Shown piece after piece: positions 1-14,211 of a stretch of 64,000 bases of DNA. Location of the stretch: contig WHUX01000032.1 of the NCBI GenBank assembly GCA_015179025.1, positions 124,001 through 188,000 on the forward strand. Reading direction: 5' to 3'. The position numbers and the translations under genes are program-made. Each line of letters begins with the position of its first letter. Position 1 is the stretch's first letter. Under the pieces are notes generated by a model that was not told where the DNA came from, did no database searches, and was given only the letters and a program-made list of their open reading frames with translations. The stretch is from Terfezia claveryi (Eukaryota > Ascomycota > Pezizomycetes > Pezizales > Pezizaceae).

Positions 1-682
1 CAGGACCATCTGGATACCTACCGACCCTCAATATCCCCCCTTGAACGACATCCCTGAAGCTGGGCCATAGCATTGAGCTTCCGACAATACGGCAGGCTAC
101 AGAGGTACAAAGGTGCAAAGGTATAAAGGTACACAGGTACAGAGAGAGGCATTCAGGTACAAGAGAGGTACAGGTACACCACACTACATACACTACAACA
201 TTACGTGTCGGAACTCCGTCAACTCGAGCAATTCCCTCTTGTCGCTGAACAGGGTGGAGAGAAAAGAAAAGGGATTACATACTGCCTGGCCAGTCTAACG
301 GCCCGCTCATACCAGGAGAAAGACTCGTAGCCCTCTCTCATCTCCCTAGCCTTTTCAACGGCGGTTCTATTCCTATCCCTGTGTTTACTCCGAATTCATT
401 TCCAAGAATAAAGCATCAATCTCCCCCCCTCTGACCTTACCTCCACCCCCGCCCACTCCGAGGTTCTAGCCACTATACCAAGTTTGCTGATCGGTAAGAT
501 TCATCCTCTAGTAATCCCTTTGGACCTGTCATCTTTCTCACCATCTCTTGCATCTCTACGCCCTCCTCTGGTGCTATTTTTCCCACCAATTTCTCACCTT
601 GCCGCTAATTTGAGATTTCTAGAAGCAAGGAGTGTGTCTCAAATACGGACTACAAGGGTTCTCTGACAATCAACGCGGCACC
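1..682 (+). promoter_or_regulatory. Upstream region of the RhoGAP gene
   Basis: No gene was recognised here. About 101-180 carries degenerate reiterations of an AGGTACA-like word (AGGTACAAAGG, AGGTATAAAGG, AGGTACACAGG). From about 330 to 620 the plus strand is rich in CT runs, as is common in fungal promoters and 5' leaders. The proposed start codon at 683 follows the context GCACC. Small open frames at 113-298 and 484-666 have no recognisable content. Confidence 0.45.
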
Positions 683-3071
683 ATGAGTGGCCGTGTAAAG
701 AACCTCCTGTTGGGCAAAAAGGACCCCACAGGCCATAAACATTGCAATGAAGATTCTCAAAGCAAAAAGCGCAACAAAGATACAAACGAACCACCACAGA
801 CACCGCGATCCCCGTTATCACCTGGTTTTTTCAGGCAACCGCTGAGAGATCATATTCACTCTGCCACGACGTCTCATCCTCCAAGAACAAGCAGCTCAAC
901 ACAACCAGTCTCAAGTGCGACAATGGTATCATTAGGAGGAATACATTCAAGTTCGACAATAGCGGCGTTAGGAGGAATACAAACGGTTCCGCCCATTGCT
1001 CCAAGCTCTGGACGCAGGGTTGATACCGAGCGTCCAATATTTGAGGAAGGAAAGGCGCGCTCTGCAACTCACTCACGATCCTCACCTCGCCCTGGCGCAG
1101 AAACGCCACCTGAGCAGCAGACTCGCCCAACCCCGAGCAGGTCGTCTTCGACAGAAGGGCGCTTCATGAACAGAGTGAAGGCTTCCCGAGAAGCTGCACA
1201 GACTATGGGGGGAAAGGCAGCTAAGATAACGGCAAAAGCTACGTCAACGACAGCCAAGGCTCTGGGAGAAAAAGGCTCCAAGGCGTGGGGGAAGATTAGG
1301 ACGAAGACAAAGTCTACAAAGGAGCCACAGCATATTGTTCCACAATCTCAGTATTTAGGAAACTTTAAGCCTCGAAAGACAAAACTGCCACCAATTGATG
1401 TGTGGGGAATGAGTTTGAGGGATGCTACTCTACAAACGAGGGTAATCAGGGAGATGAATTCTGAGGCTGACGCGGCTGCGTACTGGACACCAGCCGTTGC
1501 TTTCCGCTGTCTACAGTATGCAAACCCAAGTTTTTAATCTCTACTGATTAAATTTGTAATCCTAGAACTAACTTGATGCCCCTCTAGATATCTCAATGTT
1601 CACGGTCCACAGGAGCTTGGACTGTATAGAGTGTCTGGGAGCACTGTTATTGTTGATGAAATGAAGGCAGACTTCATCAGCAGTGAGTGCACTTGATTTC
1701 TTTCACATCTTTGAAGGGTGCTAACCGGAGCATAAAATAGGGCATGATGTTGATATTTCGCTCAACCCTCCAAATGATATCCATACTGTCACGTCCCTAC
1801 TGAAAGGCTACTTCAGAGCATGTAAGTTCTCAACACCTTGCATCTCGGTGTCATGTTACTCACAAATACTGGTAGTACCCGAGGCAATCCTACCCGCAGA
1901 AATCCAAAAGAAAGTCTACGAGCAATGCAAGGATCACCCTGAATCAGAGAGCCCTCCACAGTGCTTTATAGATGAACTATCCCAATTACCTCCCTATAAC
2001 TATTATATGCTTTATAGTTTGTCAGCACATCTCAGTATTGTCAACCAGCAGTCAGATGTCAACAAAATGAACCTGTCTAATCTTGGTATGATATTCTGTT
2101 CAACATTGAGAATTGATAGATTCTGCTTTAACTGGCTTGTTGGACACTGGGGGGATTGTTGGCAAGGCTGTTGGACAGAGCGGGACGAACTGGAGAAGAC
2201 AGATCCTGAGCTATGGAAGAGACATAGAGATAATGCTTCAGATATGCAATCACCGGCACCAACTTTGGACACTCGATCATCTGCACCTTCTTCCCCGGCG
2301 CCCTCCAGCACACCCCACACCCCTGTACCGCCATCGCTACTATCACAAGAAACGCTAGTTTTATCGTCAAAGATTAGGCACTCGCCTAAACTTACATCTC
2401 CCCAGATGGCCCAGTCCCCACTTTCTATAAAATCGCCCCCAATTGGGACAGCTTATTCGACTCCAAGCAAGCGCGCCCCCTCAGAGAAGGGGTCCCTTCT
2501 GGCCCATTCAGCTCCACCAACTCCACGCACTCCTGTACCCTTTACCCCAGCAAGTTTCACCATGGGGGATGACCAGAGGATGATGATACATGCCGCGTCT
2601 GACTTTATTTCTGACTATGTAGACGCCTCGGATGGCGATGAAGAGGAGTCAATTTTGATGAACAGCAAGGGAAAGCAGAGGCATAAGCAAACCACCGATA
2701 AGGAGGAGGACGTGTGGACTTCACGCCCAGAGGTTGAGCTTCCAGTTGTAACGGAGAAGTATGAAGTGCCAGCACAACCTCAGAAAGATGTAGTTACGGC
2801 TGTCGGGCCAGTGGAGACAGAGAGGGAGCAGGGGATCCCCCAGCAGCCAAACTTTAAGGTTGAGGACTTGTCACTAAATACTTCGTCAGAAACTAGTCCT
2901 ACTGCTGAAAGGTCAAAAGCTTGTGGCTCACGTCCGCCAAACATTCGGCTGCCTCACACAAATTTGGATGGGCAGAAGCCTTCGGCCCTACCTGGTCACC
3001 TGCAATTGATGTTGCCTCCGCTGACGCCTATGAGCCCTTTGATTGCGACCATCGACCATAAGAGCGGGTGA
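683..3071 (+). CDS. RhoGAP domain protein (Rho GTPase-activating protein)
   Basis: Predicted to accelerate GTP hydrolysis by a Rho-family GTPase at the cell cortex. Exons read as 683-1515, 1588-1682, 1741-1821 and 1876-3071, joining in frame to 734 residues. Residues 1-250 are low-complexity and basic (Ser/Pro/Lys). The RhoGAP domain starts near residue 255 (DVWGMSL). The candidate arginine finger is R292 in GLYRVSGS, and the later signature NKMNLSNLGMIFC followed by FCFNWLVGHWGDCW is visible. The C-terminal 300 residues are Ser/Pro/Thr-rich with many TP and SP sites, suggesting phosphoregulation (inference). The start at 683 is the first ATG of the frame with a good context; the frame opens at 632. 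The substrate GTPase cannot be named from sequence. The gene converges on the NF-X1 gene. Confidence 0.85.
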
Positions 3072-4161
3072 AAAGGGAGTTGTATGTTGATGAGTTGGAG
3101 AAGGCTCCTGATGTCCTTGTCACGAAAAATGTTTCTGGCACCTTCCGGGTCGCATTTTGCTGTGCATATGTGCTGGTGAAGGTACCTTTTAGGGGGAGTT
3201 GTTTTTTCCTGTGTTCAGTCTTGTTTTATTTTTCCCTTATCCTTTATGTTCTTCTACGGAGTTTTCTGAGTCAGCGTGTGGTCTTTTTTTTGCCTCTTTT
3301 CTTTAATACCCACTTGAGTAATTCCTTCTTGTGTGCGATTCTTTAGTCGTCTCCAATTCTTATTTCTTAATAACCTTAATATCCTCCTTCGATGTACTTC
3401 TACTTTAGTGGCCAAATCATAGAAGCAACCTTCATATGATATACCTATTTTTCCTTATTTTGGTGTCTGTTGATATATGTGATGAGCCTATGATTGTTTT
3501 TTTTTTTTTTTTTCTGTAGCTTGTACCATGTTCATAAATAAGGTATATATCCCCCCCACCCCCTTTTTTTTTCTCGTGTTTCTAAAAGGACGGCTAGGCC
3601 CGTTGTTTGCTTGAGGCAGGTTTTGATTTTTGACTTGACATCTGAAAAAAAAATTTTTTTATATAGACAAAAGTTGACCTTTTGTGGTACTTTCTGCTTT
3701 TGAGAAATAGGGAAGTGTGGAGGAGATAGCTTTTTTGCTAGGTTACATAGAGTCTCGGCACGACAGTTTTACCCAGACTACAGTTTTACTTGATAATGCC
3801 ATACGGTATGTCCTTGTTCTATTATGAACCGATATCAAAGGTCTCATATCTCACGTAAATGATTTCAAACTGCAACTTCTTTGTAATAGGGAATCATGGT
3901 GTACAAGCTCCTATTATAGCTCTAGCTATTCTGCGCCTTCACACCTCATGGCACACATAAAGCAATATCTATCCTTCCAATCACTCTCCCATGAGGAAAG
4001 AATCAAAAGAAGCGCCAAAGCAAAAAAAAAAAACATAACCCAAGCCATGAAACTCCAAAAGAGAAGTGAGGTCACGCACTTGAAACAAAATTACATATCC
4101 ACTCTAAACAGCAAAAATAAAAGAGCTGCTAAGAAATAAAGCCCTCAAAAACGATTATCAG
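3072..4161. other. Convergent intergenic region, no gene
   Basis: This lies between two converging genes and probably holds both 3' UTRs. It contains a T run near 3497-3513 and a C-rich/T-rich stretch near 3550-3572. A 63-codon lysine-rich open frame at 3948-4139 has no recognisable domain and is not called. Confidence 0.5.
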
Positions 4162-8308
<4,147 letters not shown>

Positions 8309-8869
8309 GTCTTGAGAGGATATGGTGGATAGAGAGTGAGTGTACTGGCTTGGTTTCAGAGATCGCAGTGCCGGGGGCCTGAGCTTCCTTCTTTCAAGAT
8401 TTGAAGTTCAGATGTTTCTTTATGTGACGATGTCAAAGTGATGATGGAAGATGAGAAGGGGAGAGGGAGGCGGTTCAGAGACTAATATATACCCAAGAGA
8501 TAGCACAGTTCAAATTCCAAATCGACTAATCCTATGGGCACATGTACTCTGCCTGAAAGTTTTAGTGTGGCAAGCCCGACGTTAGGGGCCTACCATATGC
8601 ATGATATGCATGACATAGCACAGCTTATGATAGTGAAATGAGCCATACCCCCCCGCCGGTTGTAGTCGAATTCATAATCATTCCCTATGCAAGCATAGCC
8701 CGGATTATGGATGCAATCAATTGCCTAGGTACTGTACCTACCTGTGATGCTCATGCATAAGCTACCTGCTTGGCAATGGGAGTTACAAATGTTAGCGGGC
8801 CGTACCATGCAACCTCCCTCACGTATAGCCCACCCCGCAACCGAAATATTCCTATAAAACAAAACCAAC
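8309..8869. promoter_or_regulatory. Divergent promoter between the NF-X1 gene and proteasome beta-1
   Basis: Both flanking genes point away from this stretch. Visible elements are a palindromic ATGCATGATATGCAT stretch near 8597-8611, TACCTA words near 8734-8743, a CCCCCCCGCC run near 8648, and a TATAAAAC at about 8852. No open frame looks coding. Confidence 0.5.
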
Positions 8870-10068
8870 ATGCCCAGGGGACATTTAGATATCAGTCTGT
8901 CTTATCCCTAGCCCCGTTTGGACTTTGGACCTGATGAGACGCTAATGATGGTAATATTGCAGATGGCATCCAGGTGGATATGGATCACTTGAAGAAGGGA
9001 GAGGTGAAGTACGCATTGCTCTCAAATTCCTCCAGCCAGTGGAACTCAGGAAACTATATAAGTGAGAAAAGAAAACTAATCCTCCGACAGCTTGGGAACC
9101 TCGATGTAAGCTGCACTTATCCTCTAGGTAAATAAATACCTGAGGGGTGAGATCTGACAAGCTCCTAGTATGGCAGTACAGTTCGACAAAGGGGTTATTC
9201 TAGGTGAGCTGCTGAAATGTCCTTATTTCCATAGATTGGTTCTTGCTTATCACTCTAGGGCTCCACAGGTGCCGATAGCAGAACGACAACTGGGTCATAT
9301 ATTGCCAATCGAGTGACAGACAAGCTCACCCAGGTCCACGATACCATTTGGTGTTGCCGGTATACAGAGCTTCACTCATCTGTATTGAATTCTTGCTGAC
9401 CTGAAAGCAGATCTGGCTCTGCTGCCGATACCCAAGCTATTGCAGACATGGTCCACTACTACCTCCAGATGTATCAGTATGTTCCCTCTACCTCTCCCCG
9501 GAAGATCACTGTTCTTACCATACCGTCTACATAGTGTCCGAAATGACGAGGCCCCAGCCACACACACTGCAGCTGCCCTGTTCCAAGAGATTTGCTACGC
9601 CAATAAGGACCAAATTAGGTGATACTGGCTCTGCATTCCTGCTACAATCCTGAAGATACATGTCACTCATATTCACGTTATCAGTGCCGGCTTAATCATT
9701 GCTGGGTATGATGACCGAAAAGGAGGAGAAATCTACAACATCCCTCTCGGTGGTTCACTACACAAGGCACCATACGCCATCGGTGGCTCCGGTTCGACCT
9801 ACATTTTCGGTTATTGTGATTCCAACTGGAAGGATGGCATGAACGAGGAGGAGGCTTTGGCGTTCGTTAAGGGAGCATTGGCACAGGCGATCAAATGGGA
9901 CGGTAGCTCCGGAGGTGTCATCAGGATGGTCGTCTTAACTGCGGTATGATCTCCGCCCTTATAAATCAACGGCCTTTCGGCTAATAGGTAAATTTATTCT
10001 ACCAGAGCGGAGCAAAGAGGCTTATTTTCTTCCCCGACGAGGAATATACCGGTTCTGGATTTACGTAA
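8870..10068 (+). CDS. PRE3: 20S proteasome subunit beta-1 (caspase-like, Pre3/PSMB6)
   Basis: Catalytic beta-1 subunit of the 20S proteasome, cleaving after acidic residues. Exons: 8870-8894 (tentative), 8963-9008, 9091-9105, 9169-9203, 9269-9359, 9411-9476, 9535-9618, 9685-9943 and 10006-10068; 227 residues. The mature protein begins TSIMAVQ after the processing site LG. Predicted catalytic residues are Thr1, Asp17 (GADSR) and Lys33 (VTDKLT). Arg45 in CCRSGS gives acidic P1 preference. SGSTYIFGY and [12 protein letters not shown] are diagnostic. The third exon is only 15 nt. The propeptide GIQVD...LKKGEV matches yeast Pre3, so an upstream exon is needed; the best candidate uses an unusual donor (GTCTGT at 8895). 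Without it, translation would start at the ATG at 8980 and give 213 residues. Confidence 0.93.
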
Positions 10069-10294
10069 AGCAGAAGTTTTTAATTAGGATAACGTAAACC
10101 CCAAATTTCATGACGATCATGTGACGCCAGACCTCAGTTGCCGGATATATCATATGCTATTTATGCTATGGGTGCTGCTTCTCTATTCTTTGTACACCCA
10201 TCCAAATTGAATCAAAACAGCTGTAAGTACAGTAATAATACAACAAAGATCAAGCAAACCTGTACATCTATCTATCTACTTCCAACTCCCCTCC

Positions 10295-12058
10295 TTAGTA
10301 TTTCAACCTCAAACAAGCCTTCATCAACTCCTTCGGAATTCCCGAACTCAGCACCCACTTCTCAGCAAGCGTGCTCTGCACATCCTGTGAATACAACCCA
10401 CTATCCCTATAATACTCCATCAACGCCTTCGCCTGCGGCCTTGTCAGCGGGCTAACAGCCATCACAGGTGCGCCCTTGATACTTGGTGCGACTCTCGGAT
10501 CGAGTTTTTTATATGGAGAGACTTCTTCTCCTGCCAATGCGAACGTGAGAGCGGGAGTCGCGGGGGACCGGGCGGTGGTAGAGGCGAGGGTGAGACCGCG
10601 CCAGAAGGTGCGTTCCCCGCGGAGGTACGAGAGAAAGAGGTTAGGGAGAGCGAGGTCGTGCGCGTGGATGGGAGTGAAGTCAGGGGAACGGTAGGCGGAG
10701 GGGAGGGAGATGTAGTTTAGATTGTCGAGAGTGAAGAGGACTGGGGGTCTATGTTCATGATTTAGTTATTGAATTGTTTGGGGGAGGGAGGAAGTGGTAC
10801 CTTCCGGGAAGGGAGAGCTCGTAAAGAACAGCGTTGAGGACGTCCCAGGAGAGCCATACATCGAGAGACCCGAGCTCTGTGAGTTTATATAGGGAGTCGG
10901 TTTTGGGAATTACGTCTCCGCCGAATACGTGGTTTTGGGAGAGGGGAGTGGCCTTTAGCACAGTGGCGCTGGCTTTGAGAAACCGCTGGAGGAGGGCCAT
11001 GGTGTATGGTTTTTGGAGCCAGAGACCGGTGGATAGGTCGTGCTCGTATTCGGTGTGGCCGATGACGAGGTCTTGGGCTGGAATTGAAGAGGGTGAGGGG
11101 GGTATGTCAGTCCCAGATTTTCTAGGGGAGTTCTGGGGTGGCCTGACTAACCGTTGGGGATGGTGAGGACAACCCAATTCCTCTGGTGTGCCCATGCCAT
11201 TGCTTGTGTTAGGAGTACGCTCTTCCCGACGCCTCGGGGCCCAGTGATGATTCTACGTCCCGACCTGGATTCCCGGGCGAGCTGAGCGAGCTTCTTGTCC
11301 CAGATCCCCGCGACCCCCGGAATTACTTCTGGGGTAGTCAAATATCCTCCAGTAGGTATCCACCCTTCCACATAAGCCTCCTGCTCCACTTGCTCTTTCT
11401 GTTGTACGTCACCTTCCTGCTCCACATTACCTTCCTTCTCTACATTACCTTCCTGCCCCACATTGCCCTCTTGCTCTGCGGGCTTCTCCTCCTGCACAGC
11501 CTTAGGCTGTACGTCCTCCCCATTAACCCAAGCCATCAACTTCCCCAGCTCCACACTCTCCCCCTTCACGAGTGTACTCGGCGTATGAAAAAACTCCCAC
11601 CCCTGCTTAAGCTGAAACCCCTCCAGCGTCCTCAGCGTATCAATCATTGCACCCTCAAACCTAAACACAGCTCCATCAGCTCTATCCTCCTTCGCAATTT
11701 CCGCCGTCAACGTAGGCAACTCGACCTCCAGCGCATTCGCATTCGCAAGGACAAGCCTTTTCCGCTCGGCGCGGCGGACCCCGACTTCAGCCGGTTTGGA
11801 GACTTTGACAGGAGGGCCTTTCTTCTTGATTTTTAAGGTCGTGCTGCCCTTTGCTTTCGGGTTGGACATAGGGAGGGTGGTCTTTTTTTTCACGAGCGCA
11901 GCTTTCTGGAGAGTCGTGGAGAATGAGGAGGATTGTTGCTGCTTGGGTCGGAGGAGAATAGTGGGGGTAGTGGCGGGGGGATTTGTTTGTCGGGCGGGCC
12001 GGAGAAGGGCCCGGAGGGGGATCTGGCGCGCACACCGCCAGCAGCTGGTGAGCACCAT
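10295..12058 (-). CDS. RSM23: Mitochondrial small-ribosomal-subunit protein mS29 (DAP3/Rsm23)
   Basis: GTP-binding protein of the mitochondrial small ribosomal subunit. Exons are 12058-11152, 11077-10801 and 10748-10295, giving 545 residues. The open frame extends upstream to an ATG at 12211, but the start at 12058 begins a typical Arg-rich presequence (MVLTSCWRCARQIPLRALLR). The P-loop GPRGVGKS is at about residues 273-280. Later segments such as YHTEYE-like GHTEYEHDLSTGLW, VLFTLDNLNYIS and the C-terminal KELMKACLRLKY fit the DAP3 family. About 30-40 residues before the P-loop region are an acidic low-complexity insert of EQEGNV-like repeats. The gene shares a divergent promoter with rrs1. 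Confidence 0.9.
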
Positions 12059-12327
12059 TGTGAGACCTGGGTCTGGGTGGTTGTGGTTGTGGTGCAATTG
12101 CAGATAGGGGTGCAATGCCACCTCGGCAGTGGGGGGAGGATTGAGTTGTTGCTTTGCCGAAACTGCGGGAGAGCCAGGTGGGATGGGGCTTAGTGCGGGA
12201 TGGGACGCCAAGATTTACAATTAAATTTCAGATCTGCTTGGATTAAGAGCTCCAATTCGTCTCAGCTTTCTGCTCAGTACGTTAACCAAGAGCTTTAAAA
12301 GCCCAGTTCAATAATACTACAGAAACA
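12059..12327. promoter_or_regulatory. Short bidirectional promoter between mS29 and rrs1
   Basis: There are 269 bp between the preferred mS29 start (12058, minus) and the rrs1 start (12328, plus). If mS29 began at 12211 only 116 bp would remain. Both genes serve ribosome production, mitochondrial and nucleolar respectively, so co-regulation is plausible but inferred. Confidence 0.5.
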
Positions 12328-13194
12328 ATGTCCACAGATACAGGAAAGCCTGAACGACTGTATGTCCTATTCCTTCCCTTTCCCTGCTCCTATCCCAATC
12401 CTCCCAGCCAAGTACACTCCCGAGTTCAAAACTATCCCAACTAACCTCAACCCCCCCGGGCGACCAACAGCCCCGTCACAGTCAGCAAGCCCATCCCACT
12501 CGCCTTCGACCTCGGCGAACTCACTGCCTTCGACAACAACCCCCTCGACCCAGCCTCCTACATTTCCTCCCTCGAAACCTGCCTCTCCACCGCCGCCCGC
12601 GACGGCGCACAACTCCTCATCAACCAGATCCTCACCACCGCCTCTCTAAAATCCACCTCCGATGGAGTGTTCGCTGAGCTGCCCGACCCAATAACTCCCC
12701 TGCCTAGAGAGAAGCCACTGCCTAAGCCTAAGGAGCCTACGAAATGGTTCGTCTTCCCCGGGTTCTGCCCACTGCATCGTAGGGCAGTCAATTGTGAGGG
12801 TAAATGGGTAAATATATACTAACGGAACTTTTACTGCTCCAGGGAACTCTTTGCAAAAAAGAAAGGCATCTCCTCCTTACGCACCAACTCCACCGGCAAA
12901 ATGGTCTACGATGAAGCCACCGGCACCTGGGTCCCCAAATGGGGCTACAAGGGGTCTAATAAAGCTGAGGAAAACCAGTGGCTGGTGGAGGTTGATGACA
13001 AGAAAGCTTCAAAAGCCGGTAAGGATGTGGAGGAGTTTAATCCGAGGAAGTTGAGTCGCCAGGAGAGGGTGGATAGGATTAAGAAGAATGAGAGACAGAT
13101 GAAGAAGAATGTGGCAGGGAAGGGGAATGTCGTGGGGAGTGGGAACCTTAAGCCTAGAGGGAATGGTGTGAAGAAGGGGAAAGGGAGGAAGTGA
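12328..13194 (+). CDS. RRS1: Ribosome biogenesis regulator Rrs1
   Basis: Rrs1 works with Rpf2 to bring the 5S RNP into nascent 60S subunits in the nucleolus. Exons are 12328-12359, 12471-12746 and 12843-13194, giving 219 residues, close to the yeast length. Conserved segments in order: LPVTVSKPIPLAFDLGEL, LLINQIL, DPITPLPREKPLPKPKEPTK, WELFAKKKGI, KMVYDEATGTWVPKWGYKG and QWLVEVDD. The C-terminus is strongly basic (KKNERQMKKN, GVKKGKGRK), consistent with a nucleolar protein. The first exon codes only 10 complete codons. Confidence 0.95.
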
Positions 13195-14129
13195 AGGGGT
13201 GGATTGAGGGTGGGTAGAAGCAGTTTGCAGAGCTACAATTGGTCTGGTGTCGTCATCTTGTCTTTTGGCACTATATTTCTGAAAAGTTTCCGGGTTGGCG
13301 TTATACATGTTACAATTCTTATTTGCTTTCCTTTCCCTTTTATTTCATGCAGAGTAATTTGTGGAATGGCACTTGTATATTATTCAATGCGAATGGCGAG
13401 CACATATTTGTTCTCATTCCAAAAATATGTGCTCATTCCAAAGCTGCTTGGGGCGCAATACATACCCGCTCACATAACTAGTACGTCCCACCGGCCCCAC
13501 TATTCTCCACAAGTATTTCAGGAAACCTGCGCTAGATATACATATAGCTGAAGGTGAGCCCCATTTTCGATCGTTATTTTGAAAAATTATTCCCAAGTCG
13601 TGAAAAAGAAAACGGCTCTGCATGTCGTCATAGTCAATGCCGATGTCGTTAGATGGAATCAATTTGAATATTCGTGCTTCGTCTTAGTGAGAGATGTTTG
13701 ATGTGATGCACTTCCGGAGATGTGCCGCCTTCACCTGTTTCTGTTCCCTCATGCTGTGCCGAGAGAACATGACATACATAGTTGCTTATCACGATTACTG
13801 GTATTCCGCCGTTTGATGGACCTTGCTTTCTTCAGCGACTTGATTTTGATGATTTCCGAAGCCGACACTCATATTTCTAGAATTCGATTCGTACCATTGG
13901 TTTTTAAGTAGCTCTCTTACTGAAGCTTTGCTAAAACGGTTCACTGAGCTCAAACAAGAGGGTACGGTGGTGCAAAGCATCCGCAGAGATTGGCATTATA
14001 TTTTGGTTTTTGTAGAACTTGTATGGTTGATACAGTAGGTAGGTGGTGATAATACTTGGGCATGTGTTGATATTCCGTGCTACTGCTCCCGAGCGTTGTT
14101 ACGGCTATCCAACGGCAAGAAGAAAAAAA
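13195..14129. other. Intergenic region downstream of rrs1
   Basis: No coding frame with recognisable content. A perfect 12-bp inverted repeat, GAGCACATATTT at 13397-13408 and its complement at 13422-13433, has a 13-base loop. The word CTCATTCCAAA also occurs twice there (13412 and 13431). Confidence 0.4.
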
Positions 14130-14211
14130 GGCTTTGTCCCAGTTTTATTGAACAATGCCTTGTAGTCTCGAGTGCTAAGCGTCGAATCCTCAGTACCACT
14201 AGACCAACAGA
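14130..14211 (-). pseudogene. tRNA-Glu-like relic
   Basis: Read on the minus strand from 14211, the 5' half closely resembles a fungal tRNA-Glu: TTGGTCTAGTGGTA (D-arm, A box) then AGGATTCGACGCT (start of the anticodon arm) and CACTCGAG. The 3' half has only a weak B-box-like GTTCAATAAA and no acceptor stem pairing with TCTGTTG. A run of seven T residues follows on the minus strand. It is best read as a decayed tRNA or tRNA-derived element. Confidence 0.4.

Noticed and set aside
3948..4139. A 63-codon lysine-rich frame between two converging genes
   Set aside because: The composition follows from an A-rich 3' region; no domain or promoter support.
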